Below are positions 1-8,755 of a DNA stretch of 64,000 bases, one piece after another (position 1 is the stretch's first letter; every line of letters begins with the position of its first letter). The notes under the pieces were generated by a model. It did not search any database. It saw only the letters and a program-made list of their open reading frames with translations, and was not told the DNA's origin. Source of the DNA: WLMZ01 sp043753895 (lineage in GTDB: Bacteria; Actinomycetota; Acidimicrobiia; Acidimicrobiales; Ilumatobacteraceae); NCBI GenBank assembly GCA_043753895.1, contig JAYUWK010000066.1:1-64000 (forward strand), written 5' to 3'. Made by a program: the position numbers and the translations under genes.

Positions 1-1
1 G

Positions 2-163
2 GTCGCCACTCAGATCGAACGCGCCTTCGGCGGAGACCTTCGCTACACGCTGCTCCGTCTCCGCACCAACGACAGATCTGCTGCAGCGCAGGCACTCACC
101 GACGACGACATCGCCGCCACAGTCATCCTCGCCGACGCACTCCACGAGCGAATCCGTGAATGA
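2..163 (+). CDS. 3' end of an unrecognised protein (partial)
   Basis: An open frame enters from the left edge and ends at a TGA at 161-163, giving 53 residues. It reads like the C-terminus of a soluble protein, with a charged, Ala/Asp-rich helical tail ending in HERIRE. Codon use matches the neighbouring genes. Nothing in the fragment identifies a family. Its start and most of the gene lie outside the window. Confidence 0.5.
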   Translation, partial: VATQIERAFGGDLRYTLLRLRTNDRSAAAQALTDDDIAATVILADALHERIRE

Positions 164-298
164 GGTATCTACGACGTTCGGGTTCTGCCCGATCCGTCAC
201 GCCCTCGACGGACCATCTATTACCAGGTCCGAAGCGCAAGCCAGTTGGTACATGCCTGGTACATTTTCCGGTTCAACGAGCTCTTTAAACGACGAAGC

Positions 299-325
299 CC
301 TGGCCCGCCATAGTGGCTGACCAGG
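299..325 (-). terminator. Possible hairpin terminator after tRNA-Met
   Basis: Just downstream of the tRNA 3' end, reading leftwards, arms CCTGG and CCAGG flank an inner GCC/GGC pair, so a hairpin could form. No strong U-run follows, so this is only a weak intrinsic-terminator candidate. The rest of 164-298 shows no gene or clear signal. Confidence 0.3.
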
Positions 326-335
326 ACTTTCTTAG

Positions 336-409
<74 letters not shown>

Positions 410-473
410 TCGTGATGTGCAGTTACCGTACCTACCAGATCAGCGCCTCGCAACCCCCTATGATTGGTCTCAC

Positions 474-1106
474 ATGGGTCTCTTCAAACGTAAGTCGGCA
501 AACGATCCCAACAGCATCGCTATCCTGCGCGCCGAGATCACGGACATGCAGTCGCAGCTCGACGCGACAACCCTGTTGCTGGTCAACCGCACCAGCGCGC
601 TCGATCAGGTGACCCAGCGCATGGCCGACGTCGATCTCATCAAGACCCAGATGGCCCAGCTCGACGCCGTCAACGCCAAGCTTGCAGCGCTCGACAGCGT
701 GAACAGCCAGCTCGCCGAACTCTCCGAGCGTGTCGCCATCACCGCGATCGACGCCCGTCACGCCAACGACCAAGCCGCCACCCTGCACGAGCGCATCTCG
801 AACGTTTCCACCGAGCTCGCGAATCAGCTCGGCGAACTCAGCCACGAGATCGACAGTCTCAACGGTCGCCAAGAGTCTCCCCCGGCCTCATCCATGCCGC
901 CACCACCCGCACCGATTTTCGAGCCAACGCAGGTGTTGCCACCGGAATTCGTGGATCAGTTACGTGTCGGCCAAGCGAAGCTGGCCAACGAGCAGGCCCG
1001 CTACGAGATCGCGTTCCGCCAGGATCTGGCGATGCTGGCCGAGCAGGTGAAGCGCAGCCTCACCGAACCCGACCTCCCGCTCGCCGACCTCCACGACGAT
1101 CACTAG
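474..1106 (+). CDS. Coiled-coil protein of unknown function
   Basis: This 210-residue protein starts at the ATG at 474 (MGLFKRKS). The open frame extends further upstream, but that part overlaps the tRNA-Met gene, so the longer start is unlikely. After a short basic N-terminus, residues about 15-125 form a long heptad-like region rich in Leu/Ala/Gln/Asp (repeats such as LAALDSVNSQLAELSERV). A Pro-rich linker (PPPPAPIF) and a second helical segment follow. There is no signal peptide or membrane segment. It resembles structural or scaffold coiled-coil proteins in general. No specific family is recognisable. Its stop overlaps the stop of the convergent UPF0182 gene by 4 nt. Confidence 0.75.
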   Translation: MGLFKRKSANDPNSIAILRAEITDMQSQLDATTLLLVNRTSALDQVTQRMADVDLIKTQMAQLDAVNAKLAALDSVNSQLAELSERVAITAIDARHANDQAATLHERISNVSTELANQLGELSHEIDSLNGRQESPPASSMPPPPAPIFEPTQVLPPEFVDQLRVGQAKLANEQARYEIAFRQDLAMLAEQVKRSLTEPDLPLADLHDDH

Positions 1107-3961
1107 CCGCCGGTCTTCAGCGCCTTCAGCGCCTGCTCGATCAGCGCCTTCGCCTCGCCCTGCTTCGACTGATAGGTTGCAAAGTCGGCCGGTTTCTGCG
1201 CCAATGCAGCGTCGGCTTCGTCGAACAACTTCTGCGCCCGATCCAGCAACTGGGCCGGCGTATCGGTATTGGTCGTCGGCGGAACCGTGCTCCCAGGATC
1301 CGAAGGAGTCGTGCCGACCCGATCACCGACCTCGCCGCTGAACGACGGGAACAGTTTCTTGAGCGCACCGGTAAGCGACGAATCGATCACGGCCTTCGCG
1401 TTATAGGACACGATCATGAATCGGTATTCGGCCAGGTTGTCTCCAACCACATAGAACGGGCGCACATACAACAAACCTTCGCCGACGGGCACGAGTTGCA
1501 GATCACCGAAACGAACCGACGAACCCTGCTGGTTCAACTGCGTAATGGTCTGTGAGATGATCCCGTCGGTTTCGGCGTTGTTGGCTACCACCGTGGGGCC
1601 GTCGACGGTGGCCGTCAACGAATAGGCGGTGAGCTTCCCGTACGTCGCGGGGTCACTCGATGCCACCATGAACGACTGCAACTCAGTTCGCGTATCGTCT
1701 TTTGAGTACGGCACGAACGGCCGCAGGATCGAAAAGGTGGGATCGGTGCTGGCCCCGGGCGCATGGAACATCGTGTAGTACGGAATGAACCGCTGCGATG
1801 TGCTCTCTACCGACGCTGCACCTGCGGCAGATGGGGGATCAGTCGTCTGCGTGGCGGCCGCATTGATCTTGGCATTTGGTGACGTCGCCGGACCTTGCGC
1901 AACGCTCCAGGCTCCGGTGCGCTCGAAGAACGCCGACGGCTCCAGCTGGTAGCGGGCATACGCAGCGGTCTGAATACGAAACAGATCCTCGGGGTAACGC
2001 AGATGATCCTTCAGTCCGTCGGGCATCTTCGACGAATCGACAAACAGGTCCGGGAACGCACCGCTCCATGCCTTCAGAATGGGGTCGACCTTGTCCATCG
2101 CGTAGAACGTGATGCTGCCGTCGTAGGCATCAACCACGACCTTCACACTGTTTCGCACGTAGTTGAACGTGTGGTTGAGACCGCTGGTGAAATCGAGCTG
2201 GCTCTGATCTGCATCCTGCGCGTACGGGTATTGATCAGTTGTTGTAAATGCATCAATCACCCACAACGCCTTACCGTTGAGCGCAACCGGATACGGGTCG
2301 TAGTCGAAGTGGAGGAACGGCGCCAGCTTCTCGGCACGATCGCGAACGCCGCGCACCCACTGGAGTCGCGACGTGTCCGTGATGGACTTCGAGCCCCACA
2401 GGCTGTAGTCGAAGAACGACAAAGCAAACGCAAACCGACGCATCGTCGAGTTCAGCTGCACGCCCCCATTACCGGTATAGGGCTTGGTCTCCGAGCCCTG
2501 GCAGGGCTTCTCGCTGGTGTTCGTGTTCGTCACGGCGAAGCCGGTGATCTCGGGGCTGTAGTAGAGCTCGGGATGATCCAACGGCAGCTGCGAATAGATG
2601 GGGCGATTGTTGCCCTGCACCTGGCTGGCGGGCGCCACCACGAGACCACAGCCATGCGTGGCGATCAGGTGCGTGCCCTGCCACGACGTGTTCGCCACGT
2701 TCTTCAGATCGAGCTCACGTGCGGCCACCAACGCCTGTTGCACGCGACCGTTGAGCTTGTACCGATCGACGTCAAGATCGCGGATCGCAAGACCAGCCAC
2801 CTGTCCCTCGTCGAAGGTGAAACGCCGCAACATGATGTTCGGATCGAGTAGCCGCGACTCGCGCACCGGCGCTAGATCGGCTTGCACCTTGGCCGCTGTG
2901 AGATCCGTGAACGTGATCGGAACCTTGGTGACCTTGGTGATGCCCAATGCGTCGCGCGTGGCTTCGATATTGCGCGCGATGTAGGGCGCCTCCTTTTCCT
3001 TCTCATTCGGTTTCACCACCAGCGCTTGGATGACCGACGGGTAGATGACGCCGCCGAACAGCGCGATGACCACCCACAACGCGCAGGCCACTAATGGAAT
3101 GCGCCACGATCCGGTGCGAATGCTGTAGAGAAACAGCGCCGCCACGAGCAACGCGATAAGCATCATCAACAACACCGCTGGCAATTGCGCCTTCAACACC
3201 GAGTACAACGCACCCTGCACGAAGCCGCGTCGCTCGGTGGTGAGCTGGTACCGCTCGAGCCAATAGCCACCAGCACGCAGCAACGCCAGTACCGCGAGCA
3301 GCACCGCAAAGTGAGCCTTGGTGGCGCGACGCACCTTCGGCATCGGCGGCGCGATCACGATGCCTCCGCTGAGCACATGCGCCGCGACGGTCACCAGCAG
3401 CACGAGTAGCACTGCGAGGAAAAGCCAGTCGAACAAGAACACGAGGAAGGGCAACCGGAAGATGTAGAAACCGATATCGGTGGAGAATTGCGGATCGTTC
3501 TTGCCGAAGTTGACGCTGTTGCGGAACAGCAGCCATTCCTGCCAATGGCTCGCCGCAGGCACGGCCACCATCAGCGCGAGGACGGCACACGCAATGATGC
3601 GCACGAGACGCATGCGATGACCGAACAGTTCGTGGAAACGCACGACGGCAGGATGCGTATCACCGCTGAGCGCACTGGGCGCGAGACGATCGGCGATCAG
3701 CAGGTTCAGCACGGCGAGCAGCACGAACAACACCGCAAACAACCCGAACAGGAAGAGCTTGGAACCGAGGATGCCCCAAAACACGTCGGTGCGGCTCACA
3801 CTTTGGTGCCACAGGTAATCCACATAGAAGCCGGCGATTGCCCGCGACGCGAGCAAGAGCACGACAAGTACAACGGCGGTGATGATGAGCACCATCCGGC
3901 CACGGTCGCTGAAACGACGGGGGCGACGGAGGCGGCTGGGAAGATCTGCGGGGTCTCGCAC
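1103..3961 (-). CDS. UPF0182 family integral membrane protein
   Basis: At 952 residues this is the usual length for the UPF0182 family (COG1615), which is widespread in actinobacteria and of unknown function. The N-terminal third holds about seven hydrophobic segments, the first near residues 22-45 and others near 65-88, 115-135, 170-200, 215-230, 255-280 and 290-312. A large extracytoplasmic part follows with family-typical stretches (YSPEITGFAV, WVIDAFTTTDQYPY, DAYDGSITFY). The C-terminus is an Ala/Lys/Asp-rich helical tail (ALAQKPADFATYQSKQGEAKALIEQALKAL region) common to the family. It lies head-to-tail with the DivIVA-like gene upstream (9-nt gap), so the two are probably cotranscribed. 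No enzymatic motif is visible. Confidence 0.93.
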   Translation of the reverse strand: MRDPADLPSRLRRPRRFSDRGRMVLIITAVVLVVLLLASRAIAGFYVDYLWHQSVSRTDVFWGILGSKLFLFGLFAVLFVLLAVLNLLIADRLAPSALSGDTHPAVVRFHELFGHRMRLVRIIACAVLALMVAVPAASHWQEWLLFRNSVNFGKNDPQFSTDIGFYIFRLPFLVFLFDWLFLAVLLVLLVTVAAHVLSGGIVIAPPMPKVRRATKAHFAVLLAVLALLRAGGYWLERYQLTTERRGFVQGALYSVLKAQLPAVLLMMLIALLVAALFLYSIRTGSWRIPLVACALWVVIALFGGVIYPSVIQALVVKPNEKEKEAPYIARNIEATRDALGITKVTKVPITFTDLTAAKVQADLAPVRESRLLDPNIMLRRFTFDEGQVAGLAIRDLDVDRYKLNGRVQQALVAARELDLKNVANTSWQGTHLIATHGCGLVVAPASQVQGNNRPIYSQLPLDHPELYYSPEITGFAVTNTNTSEKPCQGSETKPYTGNGGVQLNSTMRRFAFALSFFDYSLWGSKSITDTSRLQWVRGVRDRAEKLAPFLHFDYDPYPVALNGKALWVIDAFTTTDQYPYAQDADQSQLDFTSGLNHTFNYVRNSVKVVVDAYDGSITFYAMDKVDPILKAWSGAFPDLFVDSSKMPDGLKDHLRYPEDLFRIQTAAYARYQLEPSAFFERTGAWSVAQGPATSPNAKINAAATQTTDPPSAAGAASVESTSQRFIPYYTMFHAPGASTDPTFSILRPFVPYSKDDTRTELQSFMVASSDPATYGKLTAYSLTATVDGPTVVANNAETDGIISQTITQLNQQGSSVRFGDLQLVPVGEGLLYVRPFYVVGDNLAEYRFMIVSYNAKAVIDSSLTGALKKLFPSFSGEVGDRVGTTPSDPGSTVPPTTNTDTPAQLLDRAQKLFDEADAALAQKPADFATYQSKQGEAKALIEQALKALKTGG

Positions 3962-3970
3962 GAGGCGAGG

Positions 3971-5644
3971 CTAACGGGGCGCGACCGTGAGTGCGCCGCG
4001 GTCGTAGGCAAGACGCACGATCTCTTCGACGTGTTCGTCGATGCGATGGGTCTTCCACTCGCGATACAGCGAGCGAACCTCTGCTGCGAGGGCGCTGTTC
4101 TTGCCTTCCGACTTGTCGATGCAACGGATCAAACGATCGCGAAGTGGTGCGACGATGTCGTTGGTGACTGCGTCGATTGCGGGGCGCACGATGGCGGGAT
4201 TGCGGCCATCTTCTCCCCCGCCCGCACCGGCGAGCGCCGCTGCAGCAAGGTCGGCCTCAACCGCAGCGGCGTAGCGCGCCGACTGCTCAGCCTCCCACGG
4301 CAGCAACGCGTCGAGCGTCTTCACGGGTTCCTTACGGCGCAAGGTATCGAGGAGTTCGTTCTGCTCGTCGGCCAGCACCCGCTTGAGCTTGCGAGAGGCC
4401 GACAGGATCAACGGCACCACGGACTCGTCGACGGTATCGACACCGGATGCGGGCATGTCCGAGTCGTCATCGGAATCGGTGGTGACCACGACATTGGCCG
4501 CGGCGGTGGCATGCACGACCTCAGTGGCACGCAGGGCGATGGCATCGGCCCTCGCGGCGCGTAGGCGGGCAAACAAATCGTCGACTGTGTGTTCTGCCGT
4601 CGGCTCGGATGTGCGCTCGGCCGTCGGCTCGACGGTGCTCTCGGTGTCAGGCTGCCCGACCTCGCCGGCGAACAACGACACCACCTGCGCGGGCTCACGA
4701 TCGTCGTCGTCGTTCGAGTCGTCGTAGGGCGCCGGTTCGGGCAGCGACACCACGGTGTCGTCGCGATCTTCGACCACGTGCAGACCGATCAGGCGACCCT
4801 CGTCGTCGACCTCGGCCTCGATCTCGATCTCGATCTCTTCTTCGATGATCACCTCGGTGATCTCGACCGTCACCATTTCGACATCGCGTTCGTCGTCGAG
4901 TTCGGCGTCATCGTCGTCGCGATCTGGCTGCATGTACATCGTGGTCGCCGGGACCATGATCGGTACGGGACCGGTGGTGGGCTGCAGGTTCACGTACTCG
5001 TTCGGCTCACCCAACGGCGTGAGCTCGGCCATGACCTCGACCGCAGCAATACGCGACCGTTCGAACGCCTGCAGCAGGCGGTCGCGGCCATGGATGAGCT
5101 GCTCGATCTGCTGGCGGGCGAGCTCACGACGGCGGGCGAGCTCGCTGAGGACACGCTCGCGATACGCACGGGCCTCGTTGACCATGTCGCGACCCTGCTG
5201 CTTGGCCATCTGCAATTCGGCTTCAGCATCGGACGACGCGTCCTGACGGCGACGAGCCGATTCGATCTCGGCCTCCTCGCGCAGGCGCTGGGCCTCGTCG
5301 GTGGCCTCACGCAACAGCCGGGCGCTGCCGTCCTCGGCGCGGGTCTTGATCTGTGTGGCCGCTTCGCGCGCCGTCTGGAGGATTCGCGCGGCCTCTTCGC
5401 CGAGCAGGCGGGTTGCAGTGTCCTCGTCGATGGTGGGCACGTTCGAGACGCGTGGCTGCTGGGCGGTGCGCAGCTCGCGCTCGAGGAACCGTTCGCGTTC
5501 TTGGAGTCGGGCGAGTTCGGCTGCAACCATGCGCAAGAAGTCGCGAACTTCCGCTTGGTCGAAACCCTTCCGTGAGCTGGGGAACTGCGCGGAAGACACC
5601 GATGCCGCCGATGACGGGTCTGGGCGCGAAAAGGAAATTGCCAT
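3971..5644 (-). CDS. DivIVA-domain coiled-coil protein
   Basis: The 557-residue protein opens with a DivIVA-like N-terminal module (residues about 18-60). It contains the signature FPSSRKGFDQAEVRDFL followed by an alpha-helical segment. Proteins with this module sense curved membrane or septa and organise polar growth or division. Residues about 80-190 are a strong coiled coil (AREAATQIKTRAED, QRLREEAEIESARRRQ). Next comes an acidic, low-complexity middle rich in Asp/Glu (residues about 235-340), then a helical C-terminal domain with the conserved-looking stretch LLPWEAEQSARYAAAVEADL. It is far longer than Wag31 (about 260 residues), so it is more likely a large DivIVA-type scaffold than the Wag31 orthologue. 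It precedes the UPF0182 gene by 9 nt. Confidence 0.85.
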   Translation of the reverse strand: MAISFSRPDPSSAASVSSAQFPSSRKGFDQAEVRDFLRMVAAELARLQERERFLERELRTAQQPRVSNVPTIDEDTATRLLGEEAARILQTAREAATQIKTRAEDGSARLLREATDEAQRLREEAEIESARRRQDASSDAEAELQMAKQQGRDMVNEARAYRERVLSELARRRELARQQIEQLIHGRDRLLQAFERSRIAAVEVMAELTPLGEPNEYVNLQPTTGPVPIMVPATTMYMQPDRDDDDAELDDERDVEMVTVEITEVIIEEEIEIEIEAEVDDEGRLIGLHVVEDRDDTVVSLPEPAPYDDSNDDDDREPAQVVSLFAGEVGQPDTESTVEPTAERTSEPTAEHTVDDLFARLRAARADAIALRATEVVHATAAANVVVTTDSDDDSDMPASGVDTVDESVVPLILSASRKLKRVLADEQNELLDTLRRKEPVKTLDALLPWEAEQSARYAAAVEADLAAAALAGAGGGEDGRNPAIVRPAIDAVTNDIVAPLRDRLIRCIDKSEGKNSALAAEVRSLYREWKTHRIDEHVEEIVRLAYDRGALTVAPR

Positions 5645-5718
5645 TGGTCAGAATCGTAGGACTGTTCACTGCGCAAGTGGTGGCAATCACCCGCATTACG
5701 TCAGGACCGCATCACGCG

Positions 5719-6951
5719 TCAAACCGCCGACTTGAAGTCCTTACCGGGCTGACCGAGGTCGTTGCCGTTACCACCGAGCTTGGTGAGCGCTGCCAGCGCC
5801 TCGTCGATCGTTGCCACCGGAATGATCTGCACCTGGTCGCCCACCACCGCACGAGCCGCCGCGATCTCTGCATCGGATTGCGCTGCGGGAACCAAGAAAT
5901 ACTTCGTGCCGGTCTGCTTCACCGCCGATGCCTTCTGTGGCAGACCGCCGATGGCCCCTACCTTGCCGTCGGTGCCGATGGTGCCGGTGACGGCAATTTG
6001 CTTGCCGCCCGTGAGTTCGCCCGGGGTCAGCTCGTCGATCAGCGTGAGCGTGAAGGCGAGCCCTGCCGATGGCCCGCCGATGCCACTGGTGTCGATGCTC
6101 ACCTTGAACGGCGGATCGCCGACCTCGGTGGTGTCGAATGGATAGAAACCCACGATCACCTTGGCGGGGTCATCGGGCGCAGCGATCAGTTCGATCGTGC
6201 CCTTTTGCACGCCCGTGACACCGGAACGTTTGTACTCGACATCCACCATGTCGCCTGGTTTGTGTCGCTCGAGCACGGTGCGCAAGTCGTCGAGTACCTT
6301 CACCGTTGTTCCGTCGAGGCTGACGATCTCGTCATCTGTCTTGAGCACCTTGCCTGACGGTGCCTCCTGCTCGCACGCGGTGCCGTCAGCGTTCGCCTTC
6401 AGGCACACGATCTGATCGATGACGATGCTTCCCGGCTTCAACTCGATCGGGAAGCCCAACTTGGTCAGGGCAACATATTCAGCCGATTGCTTGGCAGAGA
6501 TCATCTGGCGTCGACCACGGCTGGTCTGTTGTTGCGGAGTTCCGTTGCCGTAGATGTCTTCATACGTGAGGAGATGAATGTCGTTGTCGTTGCGAAACAT
6601 CAGCCACGACAGCAGCGAGAGTTGCGGCTCGCGAATGGTGACGAAACGCAGAACGCCCGTGGCCGGGTAGCGCGTGACGTCCGACAACGTGAGGCGATCG
6701 GCAACGCCCTCGGCGTCGGCGGGCACAATGGCATACGGGCGCTTGATCGAGGAGAATCGTGCCGCAGTGAATGCAGCCGAGAGCACGACGGCGAGTAGCA
6801 CGACAAAGCCGACCCCCACGAGTGGAAGCGCCCAGATCCGGTGTATCCGCCTGGGCGCGACGCCGACCACCTGTGTCACGGGTACCATCTCTTCTTGCGT
6901 GTCAGTCACTGAATTCACCACCCGTGCGGCCTGGCTGGTCGGACTTACCAT
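5719..6951 (-). CDS. PDZ and Lon-type (S16) domain membrane-anchored protease, YlbL-like
   Basis: The chosen start gives 410 residues: an N-terminal membrane anchor (WALPLVGVGFVVLLAVVL), a central PDZ domain, and a C-terminal Lon proteolytic domain. The Lon Ser-Lys dyad is visible: the serine lies in GIGGPSAGLAF and the lysine in GGLPQKASAVKQTG. The PDZ region includes LKTDDEIVSLDGTTV. Architecture and length match the actinobacterial/firmicute YlbL family, envelope-facing proteases that lack the Lon ATPase. Starts at 7047, 6951 and 6888 are all possible. The ATG at 6951 is preferred because it keeps the anchor near the N-terminus. The gene is divergent from a small membrane protein gene beginning at 7058. 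Confidence 0.9.
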   Translation of the reverse strand: MVSPTSQAARVVNSVTDTQEEMVPVTQVVGVAPRRIHRIWALPLVGVGFVVLLAVVLSAAFTAARFSSIKRPYAIVPADAEGVADRLTLSDVTRYPATGVLRFVTIREPQLSLLSWLMFRNDNDIHLLTYEDIYGNGTPQQQTSRGRRQMISAKQSAEYVALTKLGFPIELKPGSIVIDQIVCLKANADGTACEQEAPSGKVLKTDDEIVSLDGTTVKVLDDLRTVLERHKPGDMVDVEYKRSGVTGVQKGTIELIAAPDDPAKVIVGFYPFDTTEVGDPPFKVSIDTSGIGGPSAGLAFTLTLIDELTPGELTGGKQIAVTGTIGTDGKVGAIGGLPQKASAVKQTGTKYFLVPAAQSDAEIAAARAVVGDQVQIIPVATIDEALAALTKLGGNGNDLGQPGKDFKSAV

Positions 6952-7057
6952 GCTCGCACTCTTGAGCGTCGGATGGAGAAAGACTGCCAGAGCCGCGCCC
7001 AAAGTGCCACGCGGGGGACGCCCACCTCGCGCCGGCACTGCCGTCACCGAAGTCGCT

Positions 7058-7213
7058 ATGCCGTCCTATCGGCGCGCACCCATCTGGAAACGACTCTGGG
7101 CGCTCGCCACCACCGGCGCACTGTCGGTGCTCACCGGCACCGTCATCGCGATCGTCGTGGCGGTCGGTGTGTCGTGGGGTGTCACCACCCTGTCCGACCT
7201 GTTGAAGCGATGA
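7058..7213 (+). CDS. Small single-pass membrane protein
   Basis: Fifty-one residues from the ATG at 7058: a short basic N-terminus (MPSYRRAPIWKRLW), one strong membrane segment (TGALSVLTGTVIAIVVAVGV) and a short tail ending LLKR. Its stop overlaps the start of the next gene in an ATGA junction at 7210-7213, which implies translational coupling with the HEAT-repeat protein. No family is recognised. The positive-inside rule predicts a cytoplasmic N-terminus. A longer upstream reading exists in the same frame, but it overlaps the divergent protease gene and is less likely. Confidence 0.6.
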   Translation: MPSYRRAPIWKRLWALATTGALSVLTGTVIAIVVAVGVSWGVTTLSDLLKR

Positions 7214-7812
7214 CCTCTGCGCCCCACGCACAAACTGCTCAACGCAGGCGAAACGTCGCGCTCGCTGGCCATACCGGCGACCCCGATACCGCTCGGGCCG
7301 GGCTCACCGACCCTGAGCCTGCGGTGCGTGGCACGGCTTTGGGCGCCCTGCACCGCCTCGGGGCGCTGCGCGTCGACGAACTCCGTGCCGGTTTTCACGA
7401 TGTGGCAGCAACCGTGCGGCGGCGGGCAGCCGAGGTGGCGGCCAACTACCCGAGTGTGTCGCTGATCGAGTTGCTGGATGATGTCGACAGCACGGTGGTC
7501 GAGGTGGCGGCATGGTCGTGCGGCGAACACGAGCTGGTCTCTGACGACGTGCTGGCGCGCCTCATCGAGCTGGCCGGCAACCACGATGACGCACTCGTTC
7601 GTGAGGCGAGCATCGCCGCGCTCGGCGCGATCGGCGACGAACGTGGCCTGCCCAGCATTTTGGCCGGCTGTTCCGACAAACCAGCAGTTCGTCGACGCGC
7701 CGTGTTGGCGCTTGCGCCGTTCGACGGCGACGATGTCGATGCTGCGCTCGGGGCCGCGCTTGCCGATCGCGACTGGCAGGTCCGCCAAGCCGCCGAAGAT
7801 CTGACCCGATGA
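7210..7812 (+). CDS. HEAT-repeat protein
   Basis: Two hundred residues made almost entirely of HEAT/PBS-lyase-type helical repeats: DPEPAVRGTALGALHRLG, AATVRRRAAEVAANYP, DALVREASIAALGAIGD, KPAVRRRAVLALAPFD and DRDWQVRQAAEDLTR. Such alpha-solenoids usually act as protein-binding scaffolds. There is no signal peptide or catalytic motif. The start overlaps the stop of the small membrane protein by 4 nt, so the two may form a membrane-anchored pair; that pairing is inference. A longer in-frame ORF from 6973 exists, but the overlap junction supports the ATG at 7210. Confidence 0.85.
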   Translation: MTSAPHAQTAQRRRNVALAGHTGDPDTARAGLTDPEPAVRGTALGALHRLGALRVDELRAGFHDVAATVRRRAAEVAANYPSVSLIELLDDVDSTVVEVAAWSCGEHELVSDDVLARLIELAGNHDDALVREASIAALGAIGDERGLPSILAGCSDKPAVRRRAVLALAPFDGDDVDAALGAALADRDWQVRQAAEDLTR

Positions 7813-7828
7813 GTCGATCGCGCCCGTT

Positions 7829-8233
7829 TCAGGCGGCGATGACGGCCGAGTCGTGAACAGTCGGCGTGCGATCGAGTCGTCGTGAGCGCAACATGCTGAA
7901 ACCAGCAGCGCCGAGCACGAGCATGGTCACGAAGATGTCGAACACGAACACCTGACGCGCCTGGGTGTGCACCAGCGTGCACGCCTCACGGGTGTACGCG
8001 AGCGGCTTCGACACCGTCGGCAAGGGCGAGTCGTCGCGAGCGTCGCTGTGGAACAAGCTGTTGCACTCCACGGCCTGAGACGTCCATATACCTTTTTTGT
8101 CGATGCCCACGGGGATTGCGTCGTGCAACGGACGCAGCGCCCAGAAGAACAGCACGCACAGGAACCACACAAAGATTCCGGCTGCAGTGCCGAGGACTAA
8201 CCGGCGTGCTTTGTTCGACACGGTCACGAGCAT
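7829..8233 (-). CDS. Two-TM membrane protein of unknown function
   Basis: 134 residues from the ATG at 8233 (MLVTVSNKARR). A hydrophobic segment near residues 12-33 (LVLGTAAGIFVWFLCVLFFW) is followed by an outside loop containing three cysteines, then a second membrane segment near residues 98-117 (FVFDIFVTMLVLGAAGF) and a basic tail. The architecture is a hairpin with an extracytoplasmic Cys-containing loop. No family is recognised. An upstream start at 8299 would overlap the neighbouring propeller pseudogene, so the shorter start is preferred. It converges on the HEAT-repeat gene. Confidence 0.65.
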   Translation of the reverse strand: MLVTVSNKARRLVLGTAAGIFVWFLCVLFFWALRPLHDAIPVGIDKKGIWTSQAVECNSLFHSDARDDSPLPTVSKPLAYTREACTLVHTQARQVFVFDIFVTMLVLGAAGFSMLRSRRLDRTPTVHDSAVIAA

Positions 8234-8247
8234 ACGGCGCCCAACAA

Positions 8248-8755
8248 TCAGTCGTGGGGCAAGCGCCACACCGAGTCGCTGTCGTGTGCGGTGACCCACA
8301 CGGCCGAGTCGTCTGCGGCGACGCTTCCACTGCCTGAGGCCGGGCCGTAGTTCGCCGTCACGGTGTCAGTGGTCGGGTCGACCCGCACGATGAGACTGTC
8401 GGTGACCCGGGCCCATATCGCACCCCCGCCACTCGCGATGTCACCACCTTTGATGAACCCGGTATCGACGGGGATGATCGACTTGACGGTGTTGGTCGCT
8501 GGGTCGACGTGGCTGACAGTGCCATCGCCCTGATCGAGTGTCCACACCCCATCATCGCCAACCGTCAGAAATCGTGGTGCGCTACCCACCTTGATCGATG
8601 CAATCACGTGGCCATCGTTGGGGTCGACGCGATATAGCGTGTCGCCGGCCGTTCCGGTGATCCACAACGATCAAAAACCTCTCCGCACGGCGACGGCGCC
8701 CTCCGGGGCAGGGTAGGTACCCGACACCGTGTTCGATATCGGATCAACGGTCGAT
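8248..8755 (-). pseudogene. Truncated beta-propeller (Vgb/YncE-like) protein with in-frame stop
   Basis: The readable part (8248-8667) encodes about 139 residues of propeller blades with repeats of the form VDPxTxTV and AVWVT, typical of virginiamycin-B-lyase-like or YncE-like seven-bladed proteins (normally 300 or more residues). The same frame continues upstream of 8667 with obvious blade sequence (VDPISNTVSGTYP, GAVAVRRGF), but it is cut by a TGA where homologous blades carry Gly (GF-stop-SLWIT). Homology ends near 8755, where a permease fragment begins on the other strand. So the gene has lost its 5' half and has acquired a nonsense codon. A single sequencing error could explain the stop but not the truncation. 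Confidence 0.75.

Noticed and set aside
1895..6357. Plus-strand ORFs opposite the UPF0182, DivIVA and protease genes (1895-2851, 3488-4564, 4589-5575, 5353-6357)
   Set aside because: All are mirror frames of well-supported minus-strand genes with no independent features.
8660..8680. Second selenocysteine codon at the TGA of the propeller gene
   Set aside because: Related blades carry Gly, not Cys, at this position, no SECIS-like hairpin follows, and the gene is truncated anyway.
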